A DNA stretch of 64,000 bases from positions 62,001 to 126,000 of the forward strand of contig JAGVSJ010000002.1 of the NCBI GenBank assembly GCA_019720975.1. The letters run 5' to 3'. This stretch comes from Candidatus Sysuiplasma superficiale. GTDB taxonomy: Archaea > Thermoplasmatota > Thermoplasmata > Sysuiplasmatales > Sysuiplasmataceae. A program made the translations under genes and the position numbers. Of this stretch, positions 25,619-34,936 are shown piece after piece. Every line of letters starts with the position of its first letter. The stretch's first letter is position 1. The notes below the pieces were generated by a model that saw nothing but the letters and a program-made list of their open reading frames with translations, searched no databases and had not been told where the DNA came from.

Positions 25619-26641
25619 TCACATGAAGAATTTCTTCATCTCATTCCATGTTGCAGGGTCCACGTATTTCTTCTGAACGCCTTCGCTGAGCGGCACTTCC
25701 TCTATCTTCGTCCCTCTTATTGAAACCATGATGCCGTATCTGCCCTCATGGGCCGCCTCGATTGCCTTCAGGCCCAGCAGCGATGTCATGACCCTGTCAT
25801 ATGAGTTCGGTGCAGTCCCCCTTATCGTGTGTCCAAGAACGGTTGCCCTGGTTTCAAGCCCGGTCTTTTCCTCTATGTAACGTGCGAGCCAGGAGGCGTT
25901 TGTCTCTCCCTGCGCTTTTGCAATGAGTTCATGACCGAACTCATCCCTTTCCGCCTTCTCCCTGGACACGAACTTCACACCTTCTGCGACAACAACTGTA
26001 CTGCTCTTTCCTTCATTGTGCCTTTCTCTGACTATCCTGACCACTTCATCCGGATCGGATTGAAATTCAGGTATTATCACAGCGTTTGCTCCTGCTGCAA
26101 TGCCGGCAAAAGCAGATATCCACCCGGCGTCACGGCCCATCACCTCTGCTACCATCACACGACCGTGCGATTTTCCTGTGGTCTTGAGGCTTTCGATCAT
26201 CCTCATTGCTTCGTCAACGGCGGAGAAGAAACCGAATGAATAATCTGTCCCCGCCAGGTCATTGTCAATTGTCTTGGGCACACCGATTATTTTCTGGCCA
26301 TTCCTCCACAGTTCCGCCGCAACCCCAAGGGTGTCGTCACCACCCACTGCTATAAGACAGTCAAGACCGAGGAGCGTCATGTTGTTCACGACAGTCTGCA
26401 ACCCGTCCTTTCTTTTGAGCGGATTTGTTCTTGAAGTTCCGAGTGCAGTACCGCCCGTGCCGATGAGTTCTTCAAACATATTGTAATCTATCCTGACAGT
26501 CCTGTTCTCCAGAAGCCCTGCCCAGCCGTTCCGTATGCCAATCACTTCGACGCCTAGATGCGCTGCACCTGCCAGAATTCCTCTGGTGACCGCATTCAGG
26601 CCGGCGCAGTCACCTCCGCCGTTAAGTACACCAATTTTCAA
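25619..26641 (-). CDS. phosphofructokinase, pyrophosphate-type active site
   Basis: 340 residues of the PfkA family: GGGDCAGLNAVTRG, GTSRTNP, GVPKTIDNDLAGTDYSFGF, and VMGRDAGW. The residue pair that sets the donor reads Asp in AVGGDDTLG (Gly104 in E. coli PfkA) and Lys in PKTIDND (Gly124 in E. coli). Asp at 104 with Lys at 124 is the combination of PPi-dependent enzymes such as that of Amycolatopsis. It would make fructose 1,6-bisphosphate reversibly using PPi. The aldolase gene lies directly upstream on the same strand with 4 bases between, so the two form a glycolytic operon. Confidence 0.88.
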   Translation of the reverse strand: MKIGVLNGGGDCAGLNAVTRGILAGAAHLGVEVIGIRNGWAGLLENRTVRIDYNMFEELIGTGGTALGTSRTNPLKRKDGLQTVVNNMTLLGLDCLIAVGGDDTLGVAAELWRNGQKIIGVPKTIDNDLAGTDYSFGFFSAVDEAMRMIESLKTTGKSHGRVMVAEVMGRDAGWISAFAGIAAGANAVIIPEFQSDPDEVVRIVRERHNEGKSSTVVVAEGVKFVSREKAERDEFGHELIAKAQGETNASWLARYIEEKTGLETRATVLGHTIRGTAPNSYDRVMTSLLGLKAIEAAHEGRYGIMVSIRGTKIEEVPLSEGVQKKYVDPATWNEMKKFFM

Positions 26642-26645
26642 ACTA

Positions 26646-27443
26646 TCACGCAGTCTTCAGTACCGTTTCAGGTTCCCTGCCTTCTATGACAACGGAATTG
26701 AGGCGCTTCGAAAATTCAAGAGGATCCTCGCTCTGCCAGACATTTCTGCCTACGGCGAGGCCCGTGGCACCTGCTGAAATGCAGTCATGGGCCTGCCTGA
26801 GGAAATCAGTCTCATCCTTTGTCTTCTTTCCGCCTGCCATGTAGACCGGTATCGAACCTGCTGCCCTGACAGCCCAGGAGAATGACTTCCTGTCTCCCGT
26901 GTACTTTATTTTGGCTGCGTCTGCCCCCAGTTCCAAAGCAGAACGTGCCGCATATGCTATCATTTCAGGTGCGGTATCATTCTTCACATATTCGCCCCTG
27001 GGATATATCCACAGCACTACTGCAAGTCCGAGGTCATGCGCCTCCTCCTGAATCCTTCCAAATTCAGCCATCATCTCTCCCTCAAACTGGCTTCCGATGT
27101 AAATCGTGTAACCTATGGCGGAGGCGCCGAGTTTCTCGGCGTACGAAACGGAACAGTTCTGCCTTGCTACGGGATCCCTGCCATATATTGCCGTTTTGCC
27201 ATTGACCTTCATAAGAATCGGGACATCTATCAGCTCATGATACTTCTCCGCTATGCCTTTCTGGCACACAAATGCATCAAATCCGCCCCTGTTCGCAATG
27301 TCTATAACATAGGCAGGGTCAACGTTCTTCTCGTTGAAGTCTGTGGGACCGTGTTCAAGGCCCTGGTCGTAGGCAAGTATAAGTGAATGCCCGTTTCTCA
27401 TAAATCTGTTCATTCTTCCCATTTTTCTCTCCAGCCCTTTCAT
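26646..27443 (-). CDS. class I fructose-bisphosphate aldolase (archaeal DhnA type)
   Basis: 265 residues. Family features: ILAYDQGLEHGP near residue 22, ILMKVNGKTAIYG, WIYPRGEYVKND and the Schiff-base region AAKIKYTGD, in which the first Lys aligns with the catalytic Lys of archaeal aldolases. GGKKTKDETDF and AVGRNVWQ bind the phosphates. It cleaves or forms fructose 1,6-bisphosphate. It is the first gene of the operon with phosphofructokinase. Confidence 0.92.
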   Translation of the reverse strand: MKGLERKMGRMNRFMRNGHSLILAYDQGLEHGPTDFNEKNVDPAYVIDIANRGGFDAFVCQKGIAEKYHELIDVPILMKVNGKTAIYGRDPVARQNCSVSYAEKLGASAIGYTIYIGSQFEGEMMAEFGRIQEEAHDLGLAVVLWIYPRGEYVKNDTAPEMIAYAARSALELGADAAKIKYTGDRKSFSWAVRAAGSIPVYMAGGKKTKDETDFLRQAHDCISAGATGLAVGRNVWQSEDPLEFSKRLNSVVIEGREPETVLKTA

Positions 27444-27690
27444 TGACGTTGCAGATCATTCGCTCTATTCATATAATAATATTTTCTAATCCGCGGCTTT
27501 GCTCCTTAAATTCTTTAACACCCGAATGGTATCAATCCCTATTGCAGGCATTCAAGTAGATCATACAGAAAATCACGCCTTCCTCGTGGCTGCTGTCCCT
27601 CATGCGTGGTTTGAGGGACATGTTGGGCCGTATCGGCGTATTGAATAAAAGCCGCAATGGGAAGGACTGCCCGTCGTTCTATTGGGCAGA
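27444..27690. other. AT-rich intergenic stretch upstream of aldolase gene
   Basis: The part next to the aldolase start (27444-27540) is AT-rich and should hold its promoter on the minus strand. The remainder shows no intact gene and merges into a decayed transposase fragment further right. Confidence 0.4.
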
Positions 27691-27995
27691 AAGCAGTCAG
27701 GTGGGACTTGCGTCCACTGTCCGGCGTGCTGGTGCTACACCCGGGTAGTTCCATGGCGCGTGGCACTGTGCGATGCCTGCTGGCAGCCCATTGAGCGCAA
27801 TTTAGATGCATGATAAACATCGATGTCAGTGGTCGGACATGGCTGAAACAGTCCATTCAAGGAAGAGGGGCAGGCAACCCAGGGAGCATATGGCACGAAG
27901 CACAGGAATTCATCCTGAGTGGAACGGATTTGGGAGCAAAAGCCTTACCATGTATGGGACAGGAACGCATTGACACTTATAAGTTGCGGCCATGA
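27691..27995 (+). pseudogene. decayed C-terminal fragment of TnpB (IS605 OrfB)
   Basis: Translated in the frame of the codon at 27709, the stretch has a zinc-ribbon-like arrangement: C-x2-C-x2-C followed by WRVALCDAC, then ERNLDA and a stop. After a shift of reading frame at about 27803 the next codons read INIDVSGRTWLKQS. Together this matches the end of TnpB, where a zinc ribbon is followed by the RuvC aspartate and an R-x-x-x-A-x-x-N-I segment. Only ~100 residues remain and they are frame-shifted, so the fragment is inactive. Confidence 0.5.
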
Positions 27996-28013
27996 TTAAA
28001 GGTGCAATTACGT

Positions 28014-30893
28014 CTATTCCGCGTATATTGCCGGTTTCGATGGGAAACTGATTTCCCTCTTCCTCGAAAATTCGTCAGAACCCGCCTGCTCAGCTTTCAT
28101 TATCCTTATCTCACAACCGAACTGACCGGAAAGAAAGGAGCTGTTTTCTGAAAGGCAACCGTACTCATCAATCTTCATTGCAGTCTCGACCATTGCAGTT
28201 AGCCTTCCCTGCTGTCTCTCCCTTGCAATTGTCTTCAGCGCCCTTTCAAGGCCCTTTGGATCTGACCTCCCGATCTTCTTCCTCATTTCCGATGCTTCCT
28301 CCGTCAGGTTGCGGTACTCAAATTCCAGCAGTTTTCTTTTCCACTCCTCAGCGACTATCAGAGTAATTCTCTTAGGTCTTATTCCGGTCACCCTGAGTAT
28401 TTCCTGGACGTCGGAAATGACATTTTCAAGATAATCCTCTGCCGCAAGTGATGAATGATCAATATCAAGTGATGACGGTTCCGGAAGCAACTGGGAACAT
28501 ATAGATCCCTCACCGCCTATAATTTCCCATATCTCCTCACAGACGTGGGGAGTGAATGGCGCAAGCATGAGCGCCTGCATCCTGACGAAATGTTTCATTA
28601 CGTCACGGTTCAGAAGACCCTGCTTCCTTCTGGAATACCATCGTAACGAATTCTGCATGTCGAGGAGGCAGGATTTGACTGCAGACTTGTGCATCATGTT
28701 ATCCATGAAATTGCGGTAGCTGCTGTAAATCAGATTTACAGAAGAGATCATCCATCTGTCAATATAGTCTGGAGCGGATGAATCAAGGCCGACTGCCATC
28801 CTTGCATTTTCAATCAGCTGAATGAGCCTCCTCGGAGCCGAGTCAGCGAAATCCTGATCCCAGTTTGGGTCGTTGAAACCCTCATCTGCATACGCTTCCG
28901 TAAGCCTGGTAACGTCCGCACCAAATTTCTGAAGAGCTGTTTCCAGGTTCAGTGTATTCCCGGCTGACTTACTCATTTTAGAGCCGCTTATGGTTATCCA
29001 TCCGTTAACGCCATAGGCTCTGGGCCAGTGTTCACGCGGAAATATTGCGACATGGTTGAAAATGCAGAAGGTAAGATGGTTCCCCACAAGATCCTTTCCC
29101 GAATTCCTCAGATCCAGAGGGTACCAGTAAAGGAATTCACGCCGCATTGATTCAACAGTTTCCTCATCGAACCCGCTTGAAGATGCCGCTTTTGCTCTGC
29201 TGCCCGAACCCAGAAACACGTAGTCAAAGAATTCTCTACCCATCTGCCTTTCAGACGTGTTTCTTCCGTTTTGAATTATTTCGGATATTGTGTAGTAGGC
29301 CATATAGATTGTTGAGTCCGAAAGTGATTCGATCTTCCACGTGCTGTCCCATGGCAGCTCAGTTCCAAGCCCTGTGTGGTGCACGCACGCCCAGTCATTC
29401 AGCCAGTCTATGACATTATCGAACTGCTTCTTCATGAAATCCGGATAGAAGGACATGCTACTCACGGCATCGTGAGCTAGCTTCTTCCATTCAGTGTCTC
29501 CGTAGGCCATAAACCACTGGTTTTCCACAACCTTGACAATGCACCTGGTAAGGCATCTGCAAACCACCTCTCCTGAAGGCTCGTAAAATATATCGGCAAC
29601 ACCTTCCTTTCTGAGCCTCTCCTTTATGAGTTCCCTTGCTTTCGAAACATTCATTCCAGAATAAATACCCGAACTTTTGAGCATGGTTCCATTATAGTAA
29701 CCCTCTCTGTATATCTCCTCCCTTGCCCTGTCGAGTTTCTCTCTCTCTTTCTGACTGCCTATTGCCATTCTCTCAATGACAAGCTTCGCAGGCAGCGATC
29801 CGTATCCTGGCGTGTCTATTATCTCTATTGGCACAAGCTTTCTGACGACCTGAGCCAGTCCACTTTCAATCTTTCCACTTTCGGCTTCGGCCTTAAGATC
29901 CTTCAGTGCTGCATAATCGTCGGGCGAATCGCTTGGTACGGATGTCACAATTCCTGTGCCCTTCGCTGGATCCGCGAAGGAAGCCGGCAGGATCGGAATC
30001 CATTTCTTCATGGTGAAGGAGTATACCTCCTTGCCTATCAGAGACGAACCACTGACCGTGCCCAGCTCTCTTACAGTTTTCCCCTGTTCCTTGAGTTTGG
30101 CGCAGCATTCATGGCTGACAATCCATGTCTCATTTCCAACACTGCACCTCGCATATTCCACAGCGGGATTTACCCATATATTTGTCTGCCCGTAAGATGT
30201 TTCTGGCCTCAGCGTTGCAGTAATGATAAAATCATCTTCACCGGTTCTGAATTTCAGAAGCGTGTATTCTGTCGGTGTCTCACCTTCGCCGCTCAACCTG
30301 TCATGGTCCCCCACCGGTATGTTGTCCTTTGGGCACCATATCACAGGATGTGAACCCATCCGGACATAATTGCGTTCCTTCAGTACTGTGAACTGCCATC
30401 TGACAAACGAATCGTAGCTTCTGTTGAGATGCGTTGTTATAAACTTTCTTCTCCAGTCAATGGACATGCCGAGTCTTCTCATGCTTCTTTCCCATTTTTC
30501 TGGAAAATAAATTGTCCAGTAAACAGGATCAGAAAAATTTACAATTTCTGCTGGACTTATACCCATAGATCTCATTATCTGCAGCTGTCTTGGTTCGCCT
30601 TCCGCGATCCGTCTGGCAGCGGCAACTATGGGAACGCCTGTGCAGTGGAATGCAAAAGGAAAAAGAACGTTGTAATTGAGCATCCTCCTGTATCTGCACT
30701 GAAAATCCACACGCAGGGCCGTGAAGGCGTGTCCGATATGGGGAAGACCGTTCATATAGCTGTAGGGGTAGGTGGCAAAGAACTTCTTTCTGGAGTCGGG
30801 GGTGGACTCGAATATGTGCTGCTCCTCCCATATCCTCTGCCATTTTTCCTCCAGACCGAAAAGGTAAGCGAGTTCTTCCTGTTGATTTGTCAT
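28014..30893 (-). CDS. leuS: leucyl-tRNA synthetase (archaeal type)
   Basis: About 959 residues. The class I signature HIGH is at residues 52-55 (LPHIGHAFT) and KMSKSAGN near residue 640, with an editing domain inserted between them and an anticodon-binding domain followed by a C-terminal extension. It charges tRNA-Leu, one of which is encoded at 7939. I chose ATG 30893 because GGAGG lies 7 bases upstream; the frame is open to 30932. The start lies 38 bases past the end of the nitroreductase gene, so the two are probably co-transcribed. Confidence 0.95.
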   Translation of the reverse strand: MTNQQEELAYLFGLEEKWQRIWEEQHIFESTPDSRKKFFATYPYSYMNGLPHIGHAFTALRVDFQCRYRRMLNYNVLFPFAFHCTGVPIVAAARRIAEGEPRQLQIMRSMGISPAEIVNFSDPVYWTIYFPEKWERSMRRLGMSIDWRRKFITTHLNRSYDSFVRWQFTVLKERNYVRMGSHPVIWCPKDNIPVGDHDRLSGEGETPTEYTLLKFRTGEDDFIITATLRPETSYGQTNIWVNPAVEYARCSVGNETWIVSHECCAKLKEQGKTVRELGTVSGSSLIGKEVYSFTMKKWIPILPASFADPAKGTGIVTSVPSDSPDDYAALKDLKAEAESGKIESGLAQVVRKLVPIEIIDTPGYGSLPAKLVIERMAIGSQKEREKLDRAREEIYREGYYNGTMLKSSGIYSGMNVSKARELIKERLRKEGVADIFYEPSGEVVCRCLTRCIVKVVENQWFMAYGDTEWKKLAHDAVSSMSFYPDFMKKQFDNVIDWLNDWACVHHTGLGTELPWDSTWKIESLSDSTIYMAYYTISEIIQNGRNTSERQMGREFFDYVFLGSGSRAKAASSSGFDEETVESMRREFLYWYPLDLRNSGKDLVGNHLTFCIFNHVAIFPREHWPRAYGVNGWITISGSKMSKSAGNTLNLETALQKFGADVTRLTEAYADEGFNDPNWDQDFADSAPRRLIQLIENARMAVGLDSSAPDYIDRWMISSVNLIYSSYRNFMDNMMHKSAVKSCLLDMQNSLRWYSRRKQGLLNRDVMKHFVRMQALMLAPFTPHVCEEIWEIIGGEGSICSQLLPEPSSLDIDHSSLAAEDYLENVISDVQEILRVTGIRPKRITLIVAEEWKRKLLEFEYRNLTEEASEMRKKIGRSDPKGLERALKTIARERQQGRLTAMVETAMKIDEYGCLSENSSFLSGQFGCEIRIMKAEQAGSDEFSRKREISFPSKPAIYAE

Positions 30894-30931
30894 ATTATAA
30901 CCTCCATCCACCATTTCTGCTGCCACTATCA

Positions 30932-31447
30932 TCAGAAATGGTCGTAGCTCACCAGCTCATGCAACTGCTTTGGCGGTGGAACCGTATTTAGTTCGCTTGA
31001 TATCCCAAGAGGAGAAACGGAGACTATCCTGCACTCGGCCGGTGCCTTGATTATCTCTCTGATCTTCTCCTCCTTGAATGAAAACTGCCAGTCTGTATAC
31101 ATACCCAACTGACCAGCAACTAGCGATATGCGACCAATGACTATGCCTGAATCCACGGAAAAGCTGTTGAGGTAACCGCCGAGCGTGGGATAAGCCTCAT
31201 CAGGCAGTCCGCAAACAATGAGACCAACGGGTGCCTCTATGAGCGACTTGTTGTTTGAACAGGCGGCAGAAAGACTCCTCTTGATCTCCTCACTTCTGAC
31301 GAATATGATCTTCCACGGCTGTCTATTGTCTAGGGAGGGACAGCTCCTTATTGCAGAACTGAGTAATTTCAGCTTTGACTCATCTATCGGTGTCTGTGAG
31401 AATCTCCTTGGGACAACATTGTTCTTTAAAATTTCACTTGTTTCCAT
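30932..31447 (-). CDS. nitroreductase-family flavoprotein
   Basis: 171 residues with the FMN-binding N-terminal block VVPRRFSQTPI, a SLDNRQPWKIIFVR segment, EAPVGLIVCG, and VDSGIVIGRISLVAGQLGMYTDW. These are shared with small nitroreductases and with relatives that act on quinones, flavins or cobalamin precursors. The substrate is unknown. It is short for the family (usually about 180-220 residues). It is transcribed towards leuS. Confidence 0.78.
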   Translation of the reverse strand: METSEILKNNVVPRRFSQTPIDESKLKLLSSAIRSCPSLDNRQPWKIIFVRSEEIKRSLSAACSNNKSLIEAPVGLIVCGLPDEAYPTLGGYLNSFSVDSGIVIGRISLVAGQLGMYTDWQFSFKEEKIREIIKAPAECRIVSVSPLGISSELNTVPPPKQLHELVSYDHF

Positions 31448-31795
31448 TTGACCAACTGTCCATGCCCTTAGGTGTCAAAACATAAGGATGATAATTTTGA
31501 AAGATCTTCGATGAGCACAGAAATCACAACATCTCCTCTAAAAAATCCTCTCTGGGCTGAAAAACGCAGCTGACCAGGCTTTCCTGTTCATATTACAGGG
31601 CGAAGATACCCTTTCCTAAATATTATTTTTTGCATGCAACAGGCTTTGCACGAAAAATCACGGATATGCTTGATAATATTCGACGCTCTGCGATGGCGTC
31701 AAGCAAGTCTCACTACGATTTGTGCCATCCGAAAGGCTTCATTCTCTGATGGCTGATTTAAGGAACACGGTGAACATTGCCATCGACGGGAACTG
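31448..31795. other. gene-free stretch between nitroreductase and TnpB remnant
   Basis: No gene seen. AT-rich sequence near 31610-31680 includes tattattttttg-like runs and may hold promoters or terminators. It probably represents decayed mobile-element DNA continuous with the remnant to its right. Confidence 0.35.
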
Positions 31796-32049
31796 AAGGA
31801 TGGGATAACTTCACGCAACAAGCTGTGTGCCACCGCTTACAAAGAATTGAGAGAGAAGTATCCCATTCTCAGCTATTATCATGTGGAAGCAATCAGCATC
31901 GCCGCTGCGCCATCAAAGAGTTACGGGAAGACATCCGGGGGAAGGGACACGCACGCCTACCTCATTTCAGAAAGCCATTCATCCCCACATGTTTTTGCTC
32001 CAAGACTGTTGATGGTGTGCTTTTCGTTCCTGGTGGAGACAGGGAGTAG
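31796..32049 (+). pseudogene. decayed N-terminal fragment of TnpB (IS605 OrfB)
   Basis: From the codon at 31796 the frame reads KDGITSRNKLCATAYKELREKYP and continues to SKSYGK, matching the helical N-terminal region of TnpB before the wedge domain. At a run of five G (31937-31941) the match moves to another frame: GKGHARLPHFRKPFIPTC, then TVDGVLFVPGGDRE and a stop at about 32049. PHFRKPF followed by VDGVL.(I/V)P is characteristic of OrfB. The central RuvC domain is missing, so it is inactive. Confidence 0.65.
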
Positions 32050-32179
32050 GAACAGGTTTCTTCGCTCCATTATACGATTGCATCCCGAAAACACTCAGAG
32101 AATTAAGCCTGCAGTTTCGTAAACAGACTGAAAAGCCTAATATCCCCAGTATTTCTAAGCAGAGCAGGAGCCGATGGTC

Positions 32180-33595
32180 ATGGATTTCAGAAAAGAAAGG
32201 GATTCTCTTGGAGAGATGCTTGTTCCCGAAGATGCATACTACGGCGTGCAGACCAGGAGGGCGCTGGAAAATTTCCAGATAAGCGGTCTGCACCAGTCTG
32301 ATGAATTCATATGGGCAACAGCCGCTGTCAAGCTAGCGGCCTCACGCGCCAACATGCGGACCGGTGCACTGGACAGGAAAAGAGGAGAGGCAATAGCAGC
32401 GGCTGCCCTTGAGGTTCTCAAGGGTGGGATGCGAGACCAGTTTGTGCTGGACGTATTTCAGGCAGGAGCCGGTACATCCCACAACATGAACGCAAACGAG
32501 GTGCTGGCGAACCGTGCCATTGAGATACTCGGCGGGAAGAGAGGGGATTACACCGTGGTACATCCGAACGACCATGTCAACATGTCACAATCGACAAACG
32601 ACACCGTCCCTACAACCATAAGGCTGGCATCCATAAGGCTCATAGGCGAACTGAATTCCGAGCTGAGGAATCTAATCAAATCGTTTCGAAGAAAGGGAAA
32701 AGAATTCGATGATGTCATAAAATCAGGAAGAACTCATCTAGAAGATGCTGCGCCGGTAAGGCTGGGTCAGGAATTCAACGCGTACGCAGACATGCTGTCC
32801 ATTGACTCTGAACGTCTCGTTCATGTTATCGACAGGCTCTCGGAGCTCAATATAGGCGCTACCGCAGTTGGAACCGGAGTCAATGCTGACCCTTCCTATG
32901 TCAGGGAGGTGGTGAAGGAGCTCAGAGCTATAACACATTTCAAGCTCAGGAATAGCGAACATCTAATGGCACTGACACAATCAATGTCCGATTTTGTCGA
33001 GGCATCGGGGGCACTAAGGTGCCTTGCGGTTGACATCACAAAGATTGCGAATGACCTTAGATTGATGAACTCAGGTCCGGTGACCGGGCTTGCAGAGATA
33101 AGTCTCCCTGCCGTTCAGCCTGGTTCGTCGATAATGCCGGGTAAGGTGAATCCGGTTATCGCCGAATGCATGAACATGATAGCATTCCAGTGCATGGGCA
33201 ATGACTTGTCAGTTTCGCTTGCATCTCAGGCAGGTCAGCTTGAGCTCAACGTGATGATGCCGCTGATAGCGTTTGACATCATATTCTCACTTAAAATAAT
33301 GAAGAATGGATTGAAGATGTTCAGAGAAAAGATGGTGGAAGGCATCACTGCAAACAGACAGAGATGTCTTGAGATGGTAGAACGCTCGCCCGGAATCGCG
33401 CTTGTACTGAACCCCTATATAGGTTACAGCAAAGCTGCAGAGGCGGTCAAAGAGTCGCTGAGGACAGGCAAATCCATAAGACAGATTGTGCTCGAGAAGG
33501 GATGGCTCGACGATAAGACGCTGAATCGTGTTCTCGACTTCCGTGCGATGACTGAGCCTGGCGTCAAGGGGAGAGACAGAAGACGGGCGAAATAG
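32180..33595 (+). CDS. aspA: aspartate ammonia-lyase (fumarase/aspartase superfamily)
   Basis: About 471 residues. Diagnostic segments are closer to aspartases than to class II fumarases: VFQAGAGTSHNMNANEVLANRA, HPNDHVNMSQSTND, SGRTHLEDAAPVRLGQEF, and the catalytic SS loop GSSIMPGKVNPV near residue 315. The family deaminates aspartate to fumarate, or hydrates fumarate. Aspartase is favoured by AGAGTS (fumarases have TGSGTQ) and by the nearby asparaginase. ATG 32180 has GGAG 9 bases upstream; ATG 32174 is also possible. Confidence 0.85.
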   Translation: MDFRKERDSLGEMLVPEDAYYGVQTRRALENFQISGLHQSDEFIWATAAVKLAASRANMRTGALDRKRGEAIAAAALEVLKGGMRDQFVLDVFQAGAGTSHNMNANEVLANRAIEILGGKRGDYTVVHPNDHVNMSQSTNDTVPTTIRLASIRLIGELNSELRNLIKSFRRKGKEFDDVIKSGRTHLEDAAPVRLGQEFNAYADMLSIDSERLVHVIDRLSELNIGATAVGTGVNADPSYVREVVKELRAITHFKLRNSEHLMALTQSMSDFVEASGALRCLAVDITKIANDLRLMNSGPVTGLAEISLPAVQPGSSIMPGKVNPVIAECMNMIAFQCMGNDLSVSLASQAGQLELNVMMPLIAFDIIFSLKIMKNGLKMFREKMVEGITANRQRCLEMVERSPGIALVLNPYIGYSKAAEAVKESLRTGKSIRQIVLEKGWLDDKTLNRVLDFRAMTEPGVKGRDRRRAK

Positions 33596-33760
33596 TGGGA
33601 TATAAAATTGATGGACCTTTAACTGTCCGTGCCGGAAGCGTCTGAACATTGTGCTTGAGATGCCGGAGAGCGTTACAGGATGTGCTTGCTGTTTAATTAG
33701 CTATAAATAATGCCTATTTTCTGCACATTTCCGGAGAGATGGAATACAGAGGTATCACAG

Positions 33761-34525
33761 ATGGCTGAGGCAAGTGTTCAGACCGGAACGACGGTTCAGG
33801 CCGCTCCAAGGAGAAGGGTCACGAGGGGCGAATATGTTGTGGCGTTCAATGAAGAGACAAATCCTGACGTGAACGTGTTGAGATTCAACCCCACCAATGG
33901 CCAGATGTTCGATTTTGATGCAGGTCAGTTTGTCTCCGTTTCGGCTGTAAAACCTGACGGAAAAAGAATTGCAAGGGACTATTCCATATTTTCACCCCCC
34001 GCATTCAGGGACGGTTTTGAACTTTGCGTTAAAAGGGTTCAAGGCGGATTCATGTCCAATTACCTCTGCGATCTTAAGAAAGGAGACAAGATTAACGCAA
34101 TTGGGCCCATGGGTGCATTCACCATAAGAAAGCCTCTTCCGCCTGAGATTTTCTTCGTTTCGACAGGGACAGGTGTCGCACCGTTCAGGGCAATGGCGGA
34201 GACACTCCTTTCGCAGGGGGTCAAGGAACAGATTTATCTGATATTCGGTACCAGGCATCCCGAGGATATAATTTACAGATCGTACTTCGAAGAGCTCGAA
34301 AGCAAATATGAAAATTTCCATTACCTCCCCACATTGAGCAGAGCAGACGACACATGGAAAGGGCACAGGGGCCATGTCCAGGAGACGCTGAAGAAATATC
34401 TGCAGGACCCGGCACAGAAGGACATTTACATTTGTGGCCTTCAGATAATGGTTGATCAGGTCAAGGATCTCGCCGTTTCGTCTGGCGTGAGCCCTAACCA
34501 TGTCTACTACGAAAGATATGACTGA
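33761..34525 (+). CDS. ferredoxin/flavodoxin-NADP+ reductase-like flavoprotein
   Basis: About 254 residues. FAD-binding RDYSIFSPP (the R-x-Y-S motif), then a pyridine-nucleotide domain with STGTGVAPFRAM, LIFGTRHPEDIIY and YICGLQIMVDQV. The C-terminus is short (YYERYD), as in oxygenase-type reductases. It would move electrons between NAD(P)H and a ferredoxin or flavodoxin. ATG 33761 was chosen because GAGGT lies about 8 bases upstream. A TATA-like CTATAAATAATG near 33701-33712 is the likely promoter. No iron-sulfur domain is fused. Confidence 0.85.
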   Translation: MAEASVQTGTTVQAAPRRRVTRGEYVVAFNEETNPDVNVLRFNPTNGQMFDFDAGQFVSVSAVKPDGKRIARDYSIFSPPAFRDGFELCVKRVQGGFMSNYLCDLKKGDKINAIGPMGAFTIRKPLPPEIFFVSTGTGVAPFRAMAETLLSQGVKEQIYLIFGTRHPEDIIYRSYFEELESKYENFHYLPTLSRADDTWKGHRGHVQETLKKYLQDPAQKDIYICGLQIMVDQVKDLAVSSGVSPNHVYYERYD

Positions 34526-34656
34526 ATCAGGCCAGACAGCAGGACAGAAGGGGAAAAGAAGCAGACGCGCACAGAATTAAATAATTATGTTAAAATCAGG
34601 TAGCATGCGTTTATACTACCGCTGCACGGTAAGGTGAGTAACTGTCAGAGGCAACT

Positions 34657-34935
34657 TTGCCTGCGAGATGCGGCGAATGTCCTTTCTTCATTCAGACATT
34701 CACGCAGGAACTGAAGAGGAGAACGCCCGAAGGGTTGAAGGCTGTTCCAGTGCTCACGGGACTGTGCGGAGCTATGAGGCTCAGTGAAATAAGGGCTGAA
34801 GTTCCGAAATATGAGACTACGCACAGGAGAGCGGCAGACTCTGCATGTTACTTCTCATCCGGTGATGGACAGAAGCTGGGCAAAAAGGTTGCATGGCTGA
34901 TCGACAGGCAAAGGATGACAAAGACCCAGCGCTGA
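34657..34935 (+). CDS. small Cys-containing protein of unknown function
   Basis: 92 residues from a TTG start with GAGG 8 bases upstream. Cys occur at positions 5, 8, 37 and 64 (CGECPFF, LCGAM, ACYF), enough for a zinc or iron-sulfur site. The rest is basic and helical. No family recognised. It lies between the flavoprotein and the asparaginase, whose stop is one base away from its own on the other strand. An iron-sulfur partner of the upstream reductase is possible but unproven. Confidence 0.6.
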   Translation: MPARCGECPFFIQTFTQELKRRTPEGLKAVPVLTGLCGAMRLSEIRAEVPKYETTHRRAADSACYFSSGDGQKLGKKVAWLIDRQRMTKTQR

Positions 34936-34936
34936 G

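Noticed and set aside
27539-27856. 105-codon minus-strand frame
   Set aside because: The plus strand of the same DNA resembles a TnpB C-terminus, which explains the open frame better.
30429-30947. 172-codon plus-strand frame
   Set aside because: Antisense to the HIGH region of leuS; Cys/His content is a by-product of the opposite coding strand.
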